DNA of 64,000 bases from Oxyruncus cristatus (lineage: Eukaryota; Chordata; Aves; Passeriformes; Cotingidae). Position 1 is the stretch's first letter. Every line of letters starts with the position of its first letter. The stretch is taken from NCBI GenBank assembly GCA_013399855.1, contig VXAY01000768.1, positions 558,001-622,000 on the forward strand, in the 5' to 3' direction. The position numbers and the translations under genes are program-made. The notes beneath the pieces were generated by a model. It saw only the letters and a list, made by a program, of their open reading frames with translations, was not told the DNA's origin and did no database searches. Positions 25,101 through 38,884 of this stretch are shown in pieces.

Positions 25101-26721
25101 TTCTAATTGGGCTGACAGTGATGATAACAAAATAATTCTGCCTCACTTTATTTACATAATAGGTAAATAGCATTAATATTAGAAGTGGTATTAGTGTTTT
25201 AAAGTGCATTAAGGAAATTCAATATAAGTTTCCCCATGAGTATAATATCATCTACATATCTATATACCTATATTTACTTTTGGTACTCTGTTTTATTATT
25301 TCCAATTGACTCTTGAAAGGAATCACTTTGAACTAAATTTCAAATTAATTGAAATTGACTTAGAAACATTGAACTGCAGAAAGATGACTACTAATCCTTT
25401 AGGAAATTCAAGAGCTCTACCTAAGATGTAAGTCAGAAGACACTATGTTATACCCTATTGCCAGGAAAAACTAAAAACAAAGCAAAAGTTCTATATAATG
25501 CTAAGATAATTCAAGATGACCATTCAATATTCCGAGTCAGGATGTCTAAGAGAATGGCAACTTTTCACTAAGAAAGAGACTTTTCCAGTACTTTTAGTCC
25601 TCTAACCTTGATAATCTCTTTGTCTTCATGTCTGTGGAATACAGCATTACAGTGGCTCATTATCAGAAAGATGCGATTTGGAGAAAGTACATCAGAAGAG
25701 ACAGTCAGGTGCTACGTCTTAGAGTCTACCAGTTAGTTCTGATTGTTTTTTTTACACTAGTAATTGTAACTTTGGTGGAAAATCCATGCAAAATGTGTGC
25801 AGAATCAGATAATTTAAAACTGAAATATTATGGCAATTTCAACTTATTTATTTAATGCATATTTTAGCCTCACAAAATCCACATGTATTAAAAATGCTAT
25901 GAACAAAAGACAATTCAAGTGCCCAAATAATGTAATATGCTGTAATGATGCAATATTCATATTTCTTTTTCCATTACAGAAACACAGTATCACGTATAGC
26001 TGGTAATACTAGTATTTCTTACAAATCAAACACAAGATTTAAAATTTTCATTCTAAGCACAACATCACACAAATAAAATGTAAACTACATTTAGTTACAT
26101 CGAAAAAAAAAAATCTATATTACTTGCATTTTATTTGGCAAGTAGAATTTAGCTTGACCTGTCTCTACACAGGATTAGCTGGAATCTGTACAACACAGTT
26201 CATGATGCACTGTGTGGGCATCATGGGTACTCATGCCCAGGGTGCAGTATTAAGCCTGACTTCTATTTACATATATTAGTTTACATTTGCTCCTTTGGTA
26301 GCTACTTTTCATGAAGGCACATTTCCGTGTAGGCTACAGTCAGAACAAGCCTGTAGTGCTTGTTATTGTTTTTCGCTTGTTTGTTATTTTGCAAAACACT
26401 GCATAGATAGTATTCTAAGCTATGTGTTTTAGGCAAAAAAACCTAAAACTCCCAAGCCCCATAAGTCCTGGTGATCTGGAGGTTCCAAAGCTAAAGTAAT
26501 AAAATAATCAGAAATCCTATTTCCTTATTTTCAATATATCATTAGTTTAAACCAATTCATGGTTATCTGAAACTTTTCTTGTAATTACAAGGCTAGTCAT
26601 TAAGGATATGGTTATTCCTAAGTATTATGTTTTGCATAAAAAACATTGAGATAAACATCTTAATTTAGCAGGAGCGCTATAAGATTATAACACCAGACTT
26701 GCTTAAGGTTGTTATCAAAGA
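22144..26721. other. AT-rich single-copy DNA
   Basis: This long, quiet, strongly AT-rich stretch holds no recognisable transposon or gene. The longest frame (minus, 24287-24661, 124 codons) has no domain I recognise and no promoter or splice context. An imperfect palindrome rich in AATT lies near 25337-25357. Confidence 0.5.
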
Positions 26722-27645
26722 ATCATAGAATATGCTGATTTGGAAGGGACCCATCAAGATCATCGAGTTCAACTCCTGGACCTGCACAGAACACCCGAAG
26801 AATCACACCGTGCCTAAGAGTATCATCCAAATGCTTCTTAAACTCTGTCAGGCTTGGTGCCATGACCACTTCCTTGAGGAGTCTGTTGCAGTGCCCAACC
26901 ACCCTCCAGGTTAAAAACGTTTTCCTGATACCCAATCTAAGCCTTCCCTGACTCAGCTTCATGTCATTTCCTCAAGTCCTGTCCTGGTCATGATAGTGAA
27001 GAGACCAGTACTTGCCCCTCCACTTCACCTCATGACAATGTTGAAGATGGCAGTGAGGTCTCCCCTCAGTCTCCTCTTCTCCAGGCTGAACAGACCAAGT
27101 GACTTCAGACACTCCTCATACAGCTTCTCCTCAAGGCTTTTCATAATCTTCATTGCCCTCTTTTGGATGCTCTCTAATCACTTTATATCTTTCTTATATT
27201 GTGGTTCCCCAAACTGAACACAATATTCAAGTAGGGGCTGCACCAGTGCAGAGCAGAGCGGGACAATCCCCTCCCTTGACTGGCTGGCGATGTTTTGCCT
27301 GATGCCCCCCACGACACAGTTGGCCCTCCTGGCTGCCAGGGCAGTGCTGACTCATATTCAACTTGCCATCGACCCTCAGGTCCCTTTCTGTGGCACTGCT
27401 TTCCAGCATCTCATTCACCAGCCTGTACAAACACGCAGGTTTGCCCCATTCTAGGTGCAGAATATGGCACTTGCCCTTGTTAAAATCCATACAGCTGGTG
27501 ATTGCCCATCTCTCTAATTTGTTGAGGTCTCTCTGCAGGGTCTCTCTGTCTTCAAGGGAGTCAACAGCTCCTCTCAATTTAGTGTCACTGGCAAACTTAC
27601 TTTAAGTGCTGTGTCCAAGTCGTTAATGAAGATTCTGAAGACTAA
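26722..27645 (-). mobile_element. CR1 retrotransposon, about 920-bp 3' portion
   Basis: The left end is the antisense CR1 tail (AATCATAGAATATGCTG). The element continues through the 3' UTR into the reverse-transcriptase region on the minus strand. A 116-codon relic (27227-27577) keeps the RDLNKLERWA-type and LNMSQ-type blocks of the reverse-transcriptase C-terminal half. The 3' UTR portion also retains a 79-codon fragment (26723-26962) with the WRVVGHCNRL block. Multiple stops make it non-functional. Confidence 0.93.
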
Positions 27646-30489
27646 CAGTATGTTAAACAGTACCAGAAAAATTCATTAAAAACCAAAAAATCTTTGCAAG
27701 GTTTTAGTTTACCACTGAAATTCTTTATTACTTAACCTTGCTTAAACTAATAGGAAGGCCAGTAGCTGAAAACTGAATATCCTCATATTTTTACAATTCT
27801 TAAAAATAATGTCAATTGCTCTTTTTTTCATACATCAAAATCCAAGGGGCAATTCACCAGGCAACTGAAATCGTTCCACCAAAGCCAATTGCTTGGCTTC
27901 TAGAAAAAAAAAATCTCATAAGGGCCAAAAATCTCTTTTGAAGATATGCTTCCACATCTTCAAGATGAAAAGACCAGAGAGAGGAAGTGGAAGCTTAAAT
28001 AATAACTTCCATCAAGATAGGAGTATATTTTTTCTTTTGGATATCTATTCTATGGTAATAAATTATAGTTCAGTGCGTAATTTATTCATGACTAGGTTTG
28101 CCCATATGTGACTGTGCACAGAGAGATTTGAGCAGATGCAGTTTGGAGGAGTAGGATTTCTAGTCTCAGAATCAGTAGGTGTGCTGACAGAAAGTCAGAC
28201 AAGTGCAAAACTGTCATCAATTATATTATCTGTGGTTCCAGAACTAGCACGATTCCTGCCAGGTTCAGAGTTATCCTATCTACTCTCCTGTATGCTGTGG
28301 ACACGTCCTTAGAAGTCTAGGTATGTCAGTTGTTAAGATTTCAAACATAAGTTTCATGATAGCTGCTGTTTTTCTGGATGATTCTGAGGCATAAATTCAA
28401 AGCCCACATGAAAATCTCAGCTTGCACATTAAAAGTTTGCTTCTAATTCTTCAAACCATGGAAAAAAGCTTCAAAATTTCACTGAAAATTACCCTAAAGG
28501 ATAAGAAAGCTAAGAGAAATGCAAATCATGTAGTGTACTGTTTAATGATTGTAAAATCTTGAGATCTTTTTGGGTTTGGGGCACTGAAAAATTCCTAAAG
28601 AAAAAGAGAGGAAAAAACAGTCAGGATAGAAGAAACACACTGGGTGTGCTTACTCTACATGTGGCATACTCCTAGGAAAATCCAGAATTTTGGGGGAATA
28701 TGCAGCATCCAAAGGATGATGGATCTTCACTGCACCAAATATAGCTACTGAGGTGTGCCATGTGTGCCTTTATTAGACTCTACATTTTAGAAAGTCAGTA
28801 GTAAATCTAAATGTCACTATTTCCTGAGCAGAGGATTTACATTTCTGCAAACTACTTTTAGCATCCGTTACACCTGTCTTGTACCATAACTTCATATTCT
28901 GAACTAGTCTTTTAATATAAATTTCATGTTTTATTGTGAGCTTTCTCAGGCTACTTAATGCTCTTGATTTCACTAAATTCATTGACAGCTATGTTTATCA
29001 CTTTGTATGATGCTCTTAACACTCAGCAGGAATGGAAACATGACAAACATCTTTTTCTGACTGGTTATATAGTGCTATGTCCATACTCTAAAACCAGTAC
29101 TTTCAAGGTTTGACTCTATAAACTCAAAAATACCCCCAAAAGCACATCCGTGTCAAATAGGCTAGCAGATCAGCAGCAAGGAGTGTAAAATTTAAGAAGA
29201 AAGAAAAAGTATATACGTGGGAAGCTTCCACCCCCACAGTTGGAGCTGTTCTATACTGTTAATTTGAAATCTACTAAGTGCCCATTAATGCAAGAACTTG
29301 TCATGGGAGGGAAAAGGAACATTAAAGACATGACAATACTAAGTTCAGTTTACTGAGTAGACCAAATGAGACAGAGGAAGTGTCAGGAAAAGCTTACCCT
29401 CATGCACACACACAGTTAACTGCAACCTGCCCCGGTTATTGTTGTAGTGACCAACACAATTTAGCCACAGGAAAACAACATTCACTCAGGGTGCTCTTGA
29501 TGTCTGGTTCAGGGCAGCAGCTCAGAAAAAACAGGCAACTTTTTCATCCAAGGCCTTCTGTTTCTTGAAGGCACTGGATGTCCATGTAACAACACTTTCC
29601 CCAGTCTTTGTTACCGGTGGGGTTGGGTAGCAAGATCATATACACTTCAATCATTATCACAATGCGCCTTTCCATCAGTTTCAGGTATTGTTCTGTCTCT
29701 TCTTGATCTGTACGAAGGTTCATCACACTCGGTCATTCATATATCATCATGTTCAATTACTCAACCCTAGATCAAAGCAAGGCCATCATGCTGCTGTGTT
29801 AGGAATAAAAGAATTTATTTTTTTTTTTTAGCATGCTCCTTTATAGTTAAATTAAGAAATTTTGTGAAGAATCATTCGGCATATTTTCTTTCTTTTTAGG
29901 GAAGAAAATGAATAATCTTACTTAATGGACCATATGTTCACGTGAAGTAAATCTTGGTACCATAACTGACTCTAAATATGCCTAGTTCCAGAGGCAGATA
30001 TACTCTCATTTCTCAGTTCATTTTTTCCCACCACACAAACTCTCCCATATTTCATATCAGTTTGGCATATAGCATTCACAAAACACTAATGGTGATTTAA
30101 TGTGAAATTAAACACTATTAGAACAACCAAATACCCTGTCCCTGTTGAGAATTACTTAGTTGTTCGACCTGTCATTTTGCCTCTCAGATCCCCTTAGACT
30201 CAGTACTCTATAGTCTACATCAGCCGATTTCCTCTGAAATGTAAAAATCTTTACAGTAATTTTTAAAATCCTTCTTACATTTGCTCTCTTTGGATAAGCA
30301 ATTTATACTTATTAATCCCTATCAGACACTGTCATAATCTGACAGGCCTATTCAGATAGCACTGACAAACTGAAATTACATTTTCTTTACTTCTTTCTTG
30401 GGCCAGAAGCTGCTCTCATTAAAAATGTGAGTGTTGCAGACAAATAATGTTGCTTTAACCTCCACTTCAAGATTTTCCTGTGTAGAAGT
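27646..30489. other. AT-rich single-copy DNA
   Basis: No gene or transposon was recognised. Short open frames of 60-72 codons near 27893, 28773 and 29380 have no support. A splice-acceptor-like TTTCTTTTTAGG near 29899 is followed by an early stop. Confidence 0.5.
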
Positions 30490-31115
30490 ACTGGGGGCTA
30501 CTGATGAATGAAAAACTGGACATGAGCCAGCAACACGCACTTGCAGTCCAGAAAGCAAATCATATCTGGGGCTGGATCAAAAGAAGTATGACTAGCAGAT
30601 GCAGGGAGGTGATTTTGCCCCTCTACTCCCCACTACATCCAGCTCTGGGGTCCTCAGCACAGGAAAGACATGGATCTGGTAGAGCAGATCCAGAGGAGGG
30701 CCACAAAAGCCTTTGGAGGTATTGAACACCTGTGCTATAAGTAAAACCTGAGAAAGCTGGGGTTGTTCAGCCTGGAGAAGATTCTGGGGAAGCCTTATTT
30801 CAGACTTTCAGTGCCTAAGGGGGGCCTACAAGAAAGCTGGGGACAAACCTTTTAGCAGGGTTTGTTGCAATAGGGCAAGGGTTAATGGTTTTGAACTGAA
30901 AGATGGTCAATTTAGATTAGACCTAAGTTTTTTACAATGAGGGTGATGAAACACCCAGAGAATCAGTTGATGTCCCATCCCTGGAAACATTCCAAGTCAT
31001 GTTGGACAGGACTCTGAGCAACCCGATCTAGTTGAAGATGTCACAACTCATTGCAGAGAGTTGGACTAGATGACCTTTAAAGATATATTTCAACCTGAAC
31101 CAGTTTATGATTTGA
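30490..31115 (+). mobile_element. CR1 retrotransposon 3' fragment, sense
   Basis: The block opens inside the reverse-transcriptase frame (GACATGAGCCAGCAACACGC) and continues through the GAGGAGGGCCAC region and the 3' UTR. It ends near TTCAACCTGAACC without a clear terminal tail repeat. A 73-codon relic frame lies at 30504-30725. Indels break the frame throughout. Confidence 0.9.
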
Positions 31116-34068
31116 TGATTTTCAGAAAAAAATAAAATCATGTTTTCGTGGCAACACTTTGTACATAAGGTGCCACAATATAGCTAAGCAATTCTTTAGG
31201 ATTTGTTGGGTTGCTTATGCTTTTAAAATGCATTGCATTGAAGTACCTAGAAATATGTATCTTTGTGCATTTACACACACACACAAAAAAACCCCACTTC
31301 AGTAGTGCAAGACCTTTGCCTTTGCATTTTTTATGACCAGAGTGATGCTTCATATGGTGACCTTTCCCCATGCTCAAAAGAACTGGCATAAATTTACAGT
31401 AAACATGATTCCCACCCAGTGTGTTTCCAGAGTAAAGGAGTCTTACAGCATATTTTAAAGATGTTTATTTTTGAGAAAGTATCCAAATATCAGATTGGTG
31501 GGCACCCACATGAAAAGGAAAGATAAATTTGATGCAAAATTCACATTTTCCAATGAGTATATAATAGTTTTTCATTGATGAGATGGATTAAAATAAGCCA
31601 TTGCAGAATTACTTTATATGCTTCTTGAAAATAAGAGAACATTTCATAATTAATAATTAATATTTTTAATGTATAGATTTTCCCTCCTGTCCTTCAGCCC
31701 CTTCTCCTACTGGTTTTTGTGTTATTTCTAATGTAACAAGGATTTCTCATTTTTGTGTTTATAGTGCCAGGCACCTATCTTTTTTTCGACAGAATGAATG
31801 AGGGTTGCGTGTTTCTAACTACCTCACATTTGTAATTTTAAAAACTGACCTGGAACTATCCTGTCCTTTCAGACACTCTTAGAAACAATCTGATTATTAG
31901 AAGGCAAATCCTAAATCCTCTTTTAAAAATCAGGATCTTTCAGAGATATCTCAAAAATAGGCTTCCAGAAACAAAAGAGCCCCAAACCACTTCTCATGTT
32001 GGAAAATGTAGGCTGCAACTCATGGGAAATATCATTAAAAGAAGCTATTTATACACCATCTGTAAAATCAATGTATAAGAAATGGAAAATCTTGTTCTGG
32101 TCAAGAAAAAAAAAATGTAATATGTGAAATAGTTAAACTTCCTTTCTGTATCCTGCAGTGTGAGATTAACTTATTTTTATCTGAAGGCCATCTGATACAT
32201 GCTGTTTTGTACTTGGACTTTGAGAAAAGGATGAGTTGAATGCAAGCGATAGCAGTCTGACAAAGAATAGACACACTTGTGATGCATTGAACATGACTCA
32301 TATCATCTTCTATCTTAGAAAGTAGGATGTAAACGTAAAAGTTCGCAAGTGACAAATATTTCTTTTAATATATTTATATGAATGTTCCGCAGCTCTCCAA
32401 CATCCAATTATTTTTACAGTTTTTTCTGTAAAGCAAAATGCTCTCTTCACAAAAGAATTATGCCCTAGTCCAAGCATGAATTTAGTCTGCCTTTTCCTTT
32501 TTTTTTTAAGTGTGCACTTAAACGTAATTGGCATTCTAAAATGTGGCTTAGTCATCCTGTGACTCTTCTGATGTGCAAGGATAGTAGGCAAATGCCAGAA
32601 GAAAGGGAGCTAATTAGACATTATGTAGAATTGCTTATAAACTAGTAAGAAATATTATTCATAACCTAAAAATATAAGACAGTTCAAAAATTTGGGTGTA
32701 ATGGGAATGGAGCTCAGAGGAACTCAAATCTTACCATATTTTAATATAACTAATGCTGCAGTTCTTTGTATGCTGTAGTTTTCCCCCTGTTCATATCTAT
32801 TTCATACAGGTTTAAAAACTAGGCACTGAGAAATCTCTCATTAGGTGCAAAAAATGTATGGAAAGAAGACACAAATATATACACTCTGTTCCCAGATGTT
32901 TTTTCAGGAGCATAGAAATATTTACATACTGTTCAGGTATTATCAGTATGTGACCCCTCGCAAACCCAAAGAAAACCACAAGAGAATATGTTGATGATAA
33001 TTGGTATATTCTGCTATCAACATTTCATGTTTCCCCTCTGCAAAGCCAGCACAATAAACTGCTGTTTGGTCATTTTCTGATCCTGAGGTAAAAGGAAGAC
33101 CATTGTAAAACCACCTTCCTGACCTCTCAAGATTGTAAGAAATTACTCGTTACTTTTCCCTGTTGAATTTGTCTGCCCTTTTCAGCTACCAACAGAGAGA
33201 TGATCAGGACAATGTTTGTCAGAGAGAATTCTAGCTCTTGAGTCTGCTCAAATAATCTGTCAAATGGCAAAATTGAAACCAGAAAATAGAGAAGAGTTTA
33301 CTAGGATAGATCCCAAGTTTTAGACAATTACTCAGAGGCCCACTTAAACTTCAGAAAATCACGGTGTGATCATGTTCCAGGTGTGATCCATACCAACCTA
33401 CTCCTCTTCCAGTTCTTCTCCGTAGTAAGCTCTAAAGCAGCCCTTCCCTCTCCCCTTATTTTAATTTTTTATTTCTCTATTTTGTAAGATTCTATGTAGG
33501 CAAGTAATGCACGGTATAAAAGGCCCAAACTTTCACTTTAAATATCAAAACTAGAGTTTGTAAACACCTCTATTAGTGCTGATATTATATTTTAATTAGC
33601 AGGCAAAGTTAGCTCCTGAAAAGAAACCACAGTGTTTTATCTATCAGGTAGACTCATCTTGTTCCAAGTACATACTGATAACAAGAACAAATGCATTCAT
33701 TATTGCTAACACAAGGAAAACTTCATTATCATGTTTTGTTCTAAGTCCCTCCTGTTCCTTTTATATTATTAAAACACATACAATTCAGGGCAGAGGAATG
33801 ACTTTACATCTTTGTGACCATGTGTCTTTTAAGACAGTAGTCATGGGTAGGTTTCTTTGGCTTTCAGTAAAAGCAGATGGACATTTTTTGTAACATTTAA
33901 CTTTCTTCATTTCGGATCATAGTCCCACAGAATTAAGCATAACAAGAATTGTCCAGCCTAGGCTGTCATATCATTTTTTTCTGAAAGTAAAAAGTGACCC
34001 AAGGACACAGGTGCCCTAAACATTAGGTGTTTAGTAAGTACAAGTATGTTCACATTTTTAAACATAAT
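31116..34068. other. AT-rich single-copy DNA
   Basis: No gene or recognisable transposon was seen. A short CA run lies near 31275. Open frames of 83-93 codons on the minus strand (31138, 32101, 32310) are unsupported. Confidence 0.5.
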
Positions 34069-34384
34069 CACAAAACCACAGAACTGAGAGGTTGGAAGGG
34101 ACCTCTGAGGGTCTATCGGCCCAAGTGCTTCCTTAAAACAGGGCCAACTACAGCAAGTTTCTCAAGGCTCTATCCAGTCAGATCTTGGTAACTTCATGCA
34201 TGGAGATTCCACAAACTCTCTGGCTCTCTGCTCTAGTGTTTGACCACCTTCAGAGTGCACAAGTTTTTCATTATTTCTAATCAGAATTTTCCATGTTACA
34301 ACTCGTCTTTTTACTACAATCCAGTTCTTTAACCAGTCTGTTAAAAGAGTATTTATGAAGTGTCTATACATAGGGACATAGCGG
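34069..34384 (-). mobile_element. Older, diverged CR1 fragment
   Basis: The left end resembles the antisense CR1 tail (CACAGAACTGAGAGGTTGGAAGGGACCTC). It is followed by a body matching an older CR1 group only loosely, including GGAGATTCCACAAACTCTCTGG. Divergence is clearly greater than in the other CR1 copies. The right end abuts an LTR at 34385. Confidence 0.7.
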
Positions 34385-34825
34385 TGTCCTGGTTCTGACC
34401 AGGACAGGGTTCATTTTTGCAGTAGCCAGGAGGGGTCATAGCCAGGACCTGCAGGTTATTCCGTACCACCTCACATCCAGGGGGCTGGAAAGGGTCTCTC
34501 TTCCAGGAAGAAGGGGTTCCAGCCCGGTTGAAAAAATGCAATGGCGGAAGCAGTCCTCTATTGTTTGTTGTCAGGGGCTTTCTGTGTGAATGGTTTCTTT
34601 CTTGTACCATCTGTTATTAATCTTGTTGCTGTTACTGTTCATTGTCTTATTTAATTGCTCTTTCCAGTAAATTGTTCTTTATCCATGATCTTTGCCTTTT
34701 GTGCTCCCAATTCTCCTCTCCATCCTGCCACAGGGAGGAGGGGGAGGGAAAAGCAGGGGAGTGAGAGAGTGGGGCATGGTCTGGAGACTTTTGGTGGGGG
34801 CACTGAATTGGGAACTACCATTCCA
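34385..34825 (+). mobile_element. Solo LTR (TGTCCTGGTTCTGACCAGGA family)
   Basis: The block starts with an ERV-like terminus TGTCCTGGTTCTGACCAGGA and ends near ACTACCATTCCA, 441 bp in all. The start resembles that of the 39.1/52.7 kb family, but the body differs and is shorter. No matching target duplication was found (AGCGG left, AAATC right). No TATA box is obvious. There are no internal genes. Confidence 0.72.
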
Positions 34826-37434
34826 AAATCATAATATGTGGCATATTACTCAGTGCAGAAATAAACATCCTATTTCATGGTAGGATGGATAGCTTTCTCT
34901 GTTCTTTTTTTTTTCTTTCTTTTTTTTTTTTTTTAATGAATTGCACTTTTGTTTTTCTTCTAAGTTCTTGATGGTTGGTCCATATTACTGTGGAGCTTTT
35001 TTCACATATATACAGAGCAATGTTACACTGATTTTAAATTGTTTATAAGTACATGAAAAAAAAGATTTAATTGAACTTTCACTGAACACTGATGCTGCTG
35101 TATTTTCAATGCTTAATCACAGGCAGATGAGAGCCAGGAAATAATGTAAAATGTGAATAACAAGCAAAAGACATTATCCTTTATAAGAAAAATTGAGAGG
35201 TTTCCTAGCATGACTAAATATACTCAAGCACTGTACTCATCCAGTGTATTTATGTAAATAAAGAAATATTTATCTGCTATCATATTTCCATTGCCAATCA
35301 AAACAAGAAAAACTGTTAAAGGGAAGCATGGATAATCACTGATAAGAAAATATATAATAATAAGGAACTAATTATCACTTTCCACATTTGAGCTTACAGG
35401 TTCACATACTGACACAGTATTGATGATTCAGAGGAACTGTACTCCATTTCACAGTGTCTCTAGCTATATTATATTTTAAGGTAAAAATTCTGTCTGGAAT
35501 AGTATTTTTGATTTTTAAAAGGGATTTTTAAGTGCTAATGGTTTCAAAGAGATGCAATTTTGTGCATATAGTTTTCATAATGACAAGAATTTTTTTTCTT
35601 TTTCTTAATGAGATTTCAAAAACTCTCCTACAACTTATCCAGACTCCAGGTTCATGGAAGAATGTTCTTCTGGCAAATTCCTCAGCCCTAAGTGAGGATA
35701 TTTTTAGGCCTTGCATTCTGTGTTTCTGCAAAGGAAGACACATTGACAGTATAAACCAAGACACTTTCATAAAATACCTACATAATGCAGCATGATTCAA
35801 TAGGTGGGCTAACAGTAAAATCTTTCCTCTCGTATAGCAATAAAAACTTAGCAGCTAGTAAACTTCCTCCTTTCTGCAGTGTCCTCCTTGAAAGTCTCAC
35901 AGGGATCAAACTAGCTCATCTCTTCAGAAATATGCAACACTTAGCACAGATACACTTCCTCTGGCGATGGGACTGAATTTGTAAAGGCTAGAGGGACAAT
36001 TATATTTTAAGGAATTTGACAGATGAGCTCCTGTGAGGGGCACATTGGCTATTTGCTTTAATAACCAGCGTAGTTAATCCTTGGCTTTAGTAAGACATGC
36101 TTGTTTTTTTTACAGATTTTAGATATTGTGTTTTATCGTCTCTTGAATTTGATATAGTATATTTCAGTTAACCTAGAAAAATAGCTTGAAAACTCTGCCC
36201 AGGAATAAGTGACTGGACTTGAATTACATGGTCCCACTCACGTGGTCCTCTTTACAAAAAGCATTGCTAACTGTATTAATTGTGAAGAAAGGGTCATTTT
36301 GCTTCATTTTAGAGGCAGCTTAGCACAAGGTATTTGCAATACTGGAAAATTAATTCTTAATACAGCAATATTTTTGCAGGAATATTCATAGAAACAATGA
36401 TTCATAAATATGGCCCTCGTTTTTATGGAGTCACTTTTCAGAATGGAATTGTATTTCGTACTGTTAAAGAGAACTTAAGAACTGTGATCTACTAATCAGG
36501 CTAGAGTGAGAATTTGTCATTTGTATTGATATCCTGTTTGAGCTTAGAAAAATCACAATTTTTGTTCTTCAGAGTATTCACTTTGAAGACATATATAACA
36601 ATTCATAGTTGTTCTATAAAGGTTTTGTAAACTTTAACTCATATTAATAAAGCAGTTTTGATGTCATTGCAAGAGAAATCACTGTAATCATTGTGAAAGT
36701 GCAAAATATTTTTTAGCTAAAGTACACATATTTTCACAGGACATACCTTCATAAAAGCAGAGCTTGATGAAGTGAATAGTAACCATTGACATTTAATAAA
36801 TCAGGAAGTGTATAGGAATATTTAGTGACAAAAATGTACTAGAGAAATCTTTGAAGCTGTCTATCTATTGCTCTGCAGAGAATATTCAATAAAATTTAAA
36901 ATCAACAAATAATTGACATGATAGATAGGGAAGAAAAGAAACAGAATTGATTTAGTATTTTCCAGTACATCCATTTTAATATATTCACATATTTTGCAAT
37001 CATATTAACTAAAGTTTGAATTAAACGTATAGCTGCACTGGAACACACTATGTAAGAAAAGATGACTTTTAAGTCATTAGCATAAAATTAGTCCGTTTAA
37101 TGAAAGGAATCCAGATAATTCAATATTATTCTTGTTATTCCTTTTTAACCTTGTTAGCTTTCTAAGGCTAACATACGCTGAACTTTCTCAAACAAGACAC
37201 TCAATTTTCAAAGATCCTATGATTTTCTTTTGGCAGTCATTATAATTCAGGCTGCCAACAGTAAAACCTAAATAAGCTCAGGAATTTTAAAGGCATTATC
37301 AAATGTCAAGCATTCTATACTTAATTGAGCTCAAATCCTTTATAAAATTTAGACCAGCAATGTGTCCCAAACAGTAAAATATATCCCAATATTTAATTAA
37401 TCCTGGATTTAAGTAGGCAAATCCACTAGATATG
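34826..37434. other. AT-rich single-copy DNA
   Basis: No gene or transposon was recognised. There is a T-rich run near 34908-34934. At 35528-35800 two frames of 87-90 codons overlap on opposite strands, which is typical of chance openness. Confidence 0.5.
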
Positions 37435-37656
37435 AAAAAAAAAAAAAAAATCAATAATTTGACCGCTGTGGCCTCAAAAGTATTTGATTCATTAGAGGGG
37501 TTTTTTTGGTGGTTTTCCGTTTTTTTTTTTGTTTTTTGTTTTTTGTGTTTTTTTTGGTTGGTTGTCTGTTTGGGGTTTTTTTGGGGTTTTTTTGGTTGTT
37601 TTGTTTTGGGGTTTTGTTTGGTTTTGTTTTAAGTTGTTTTACTTGTTTGTTTTTTA
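37435..37656. repeat. Poly-A run and G/T-only low-complexity tract
   Basis: A run of 16 A (37435-37450) is followed by a short spacer and then about 160 bases made almost only of T and G (37496-37656). These include four separate GGGG runs parted by long T runs. Frames of 66-98 codons through it are compositional artefacts. Confidence 0.75.
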
Positions 37657-37858
37657 ACATGGTATTTAACTCAAGCTTAAATATTATTTCAGATTCTCTG
37701 TCTTTCATTCCAAAGCCCAAAAGAACCCATGACTGCTGTCTCAGATATTGCAGAATTATATCTTCAAAGATTTTCCAGATGACAACCTTGTTGCAGAGTT
37801 AGTGACACATCTTGAGACAAATACAAAAAGAGAAGCAACTTCTGCCACAGAAAAGCAA

Positions 37859-38622
37859 TGTTAAGATGATGAGGAGTAGACAGGCTGTGATATGTCTATA
37901 GTAAGGGTGAAAGAAAGAATGCTTGTTGTGTAGGAGCAAGTATAAGCATGTTTTGTCTCAGGCATTCTGACTGTTGTGACAGGAAAGTTGTGATTGTAAG
38001 AGAGAGTCCTGCAGAGATGGGGCAGTCCTGTGCTCAGCCAACATCCTTTTCTGCCTTGGTACTGGTGCTCAGTCACCGCCCCATCCACCCTGACTCACTG
38101 TGAAGGGCTCAAAAGGACTGACTGAGTATGTGAGAACAAAAAGGTGTGAAAAACTATTTTATCAGGTAAACTATAAAAGGAAGGGGATTGGCCCTGCCCA
38201 GTCTCTTTTTCCTCTCTTGTTTTTTGTCTCACCATACCAGCATCAGACCATCTGCATGGAGGACTAACGCGGGATCCAGGTGCTGGTGATCTTCTTTCTT
38301 CACATTTTCCCTTTTCCACCTTTATTTCTTTCCTCTTTTGCCTTATCTGTGCAAAGTGTGGTTATGATATTCTACTCCATACTCTGGACGGAGGTTTGGT
38401 GTGAGGATTAGGGGCTTGATGAACTGTGTTGTAATAACTAAGGGCTTGTTAGCCAGCACTTTTGAGGCTAAGTAGGGTGCTGACTGCTGGAGCTAAGACA
38501 ATTGTACAATAAGGCACAAGTGTTCCTGACACATGTCCGGTGCCTTTGTTCAGCCTGATGAGACTTTGTAACAGACATCCTGCCCCCCAGCTGGGGGGTC
38601 ATGACACAACTGAAGGTGAACA
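37859..38622 (+). mobile_element. Probable solo LTR (ends approximate)
   Basis: The block starts TGTTAAG and carries a clear TATA box (TATAAAA, 38172-38178). It then has a leader, a GGTGATC motif and a pyrimidine-rich stretch (about 38285-38345), the same order as in the 6.3 kb LTR. A possible end is GTGAACA at 38622, with flanks GCAA and GCAT, which is weak evidence. No exact AATAAA was seen. There are no internal genes. Confidence 0.55.
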
Positions 38623-38857
38623 GCATTGGCCAAGGAAAGAAAACTGGTTTTTTACATCTTTCCTTCTTTAATTGAGTTTGGGCTTCTGATGTCATCTAAC
38701 CTACCAAAATGGAGATGTCAAGGTCTTATAATAAATTACTACAGAAATTATCCTTCATCTACTCAGTTCAATGCCACAGAGACTTTTAGCATGCACAATA
38801 TACCCCTCTTATCTTTAAATTTTCCTATATAGCTAAGATAGTGTTGATTGTTTCCAT

Positions 38858-38884
38858 AAATGAATGAATGAATGAATGAATGAA

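Noticed and set aside
27227..27577. 116-codon minus-strand frame as a live gene
   Set aside because: It is a relic of CR1 reverse transcriptase within a truncated, stop-containing copy, so it was annotated as part of the element.
37496..37656. G-quadruplex
   Set aside because: The four GGGG runs are mostly separated by loops far longer than a stable quadruplex allows. Only one pair is close.
37451..37802. Frames of 66-98 codons rich in F, W, G or K, N, T
   Set aside because: Pure products of the G/T low-complexity tract.
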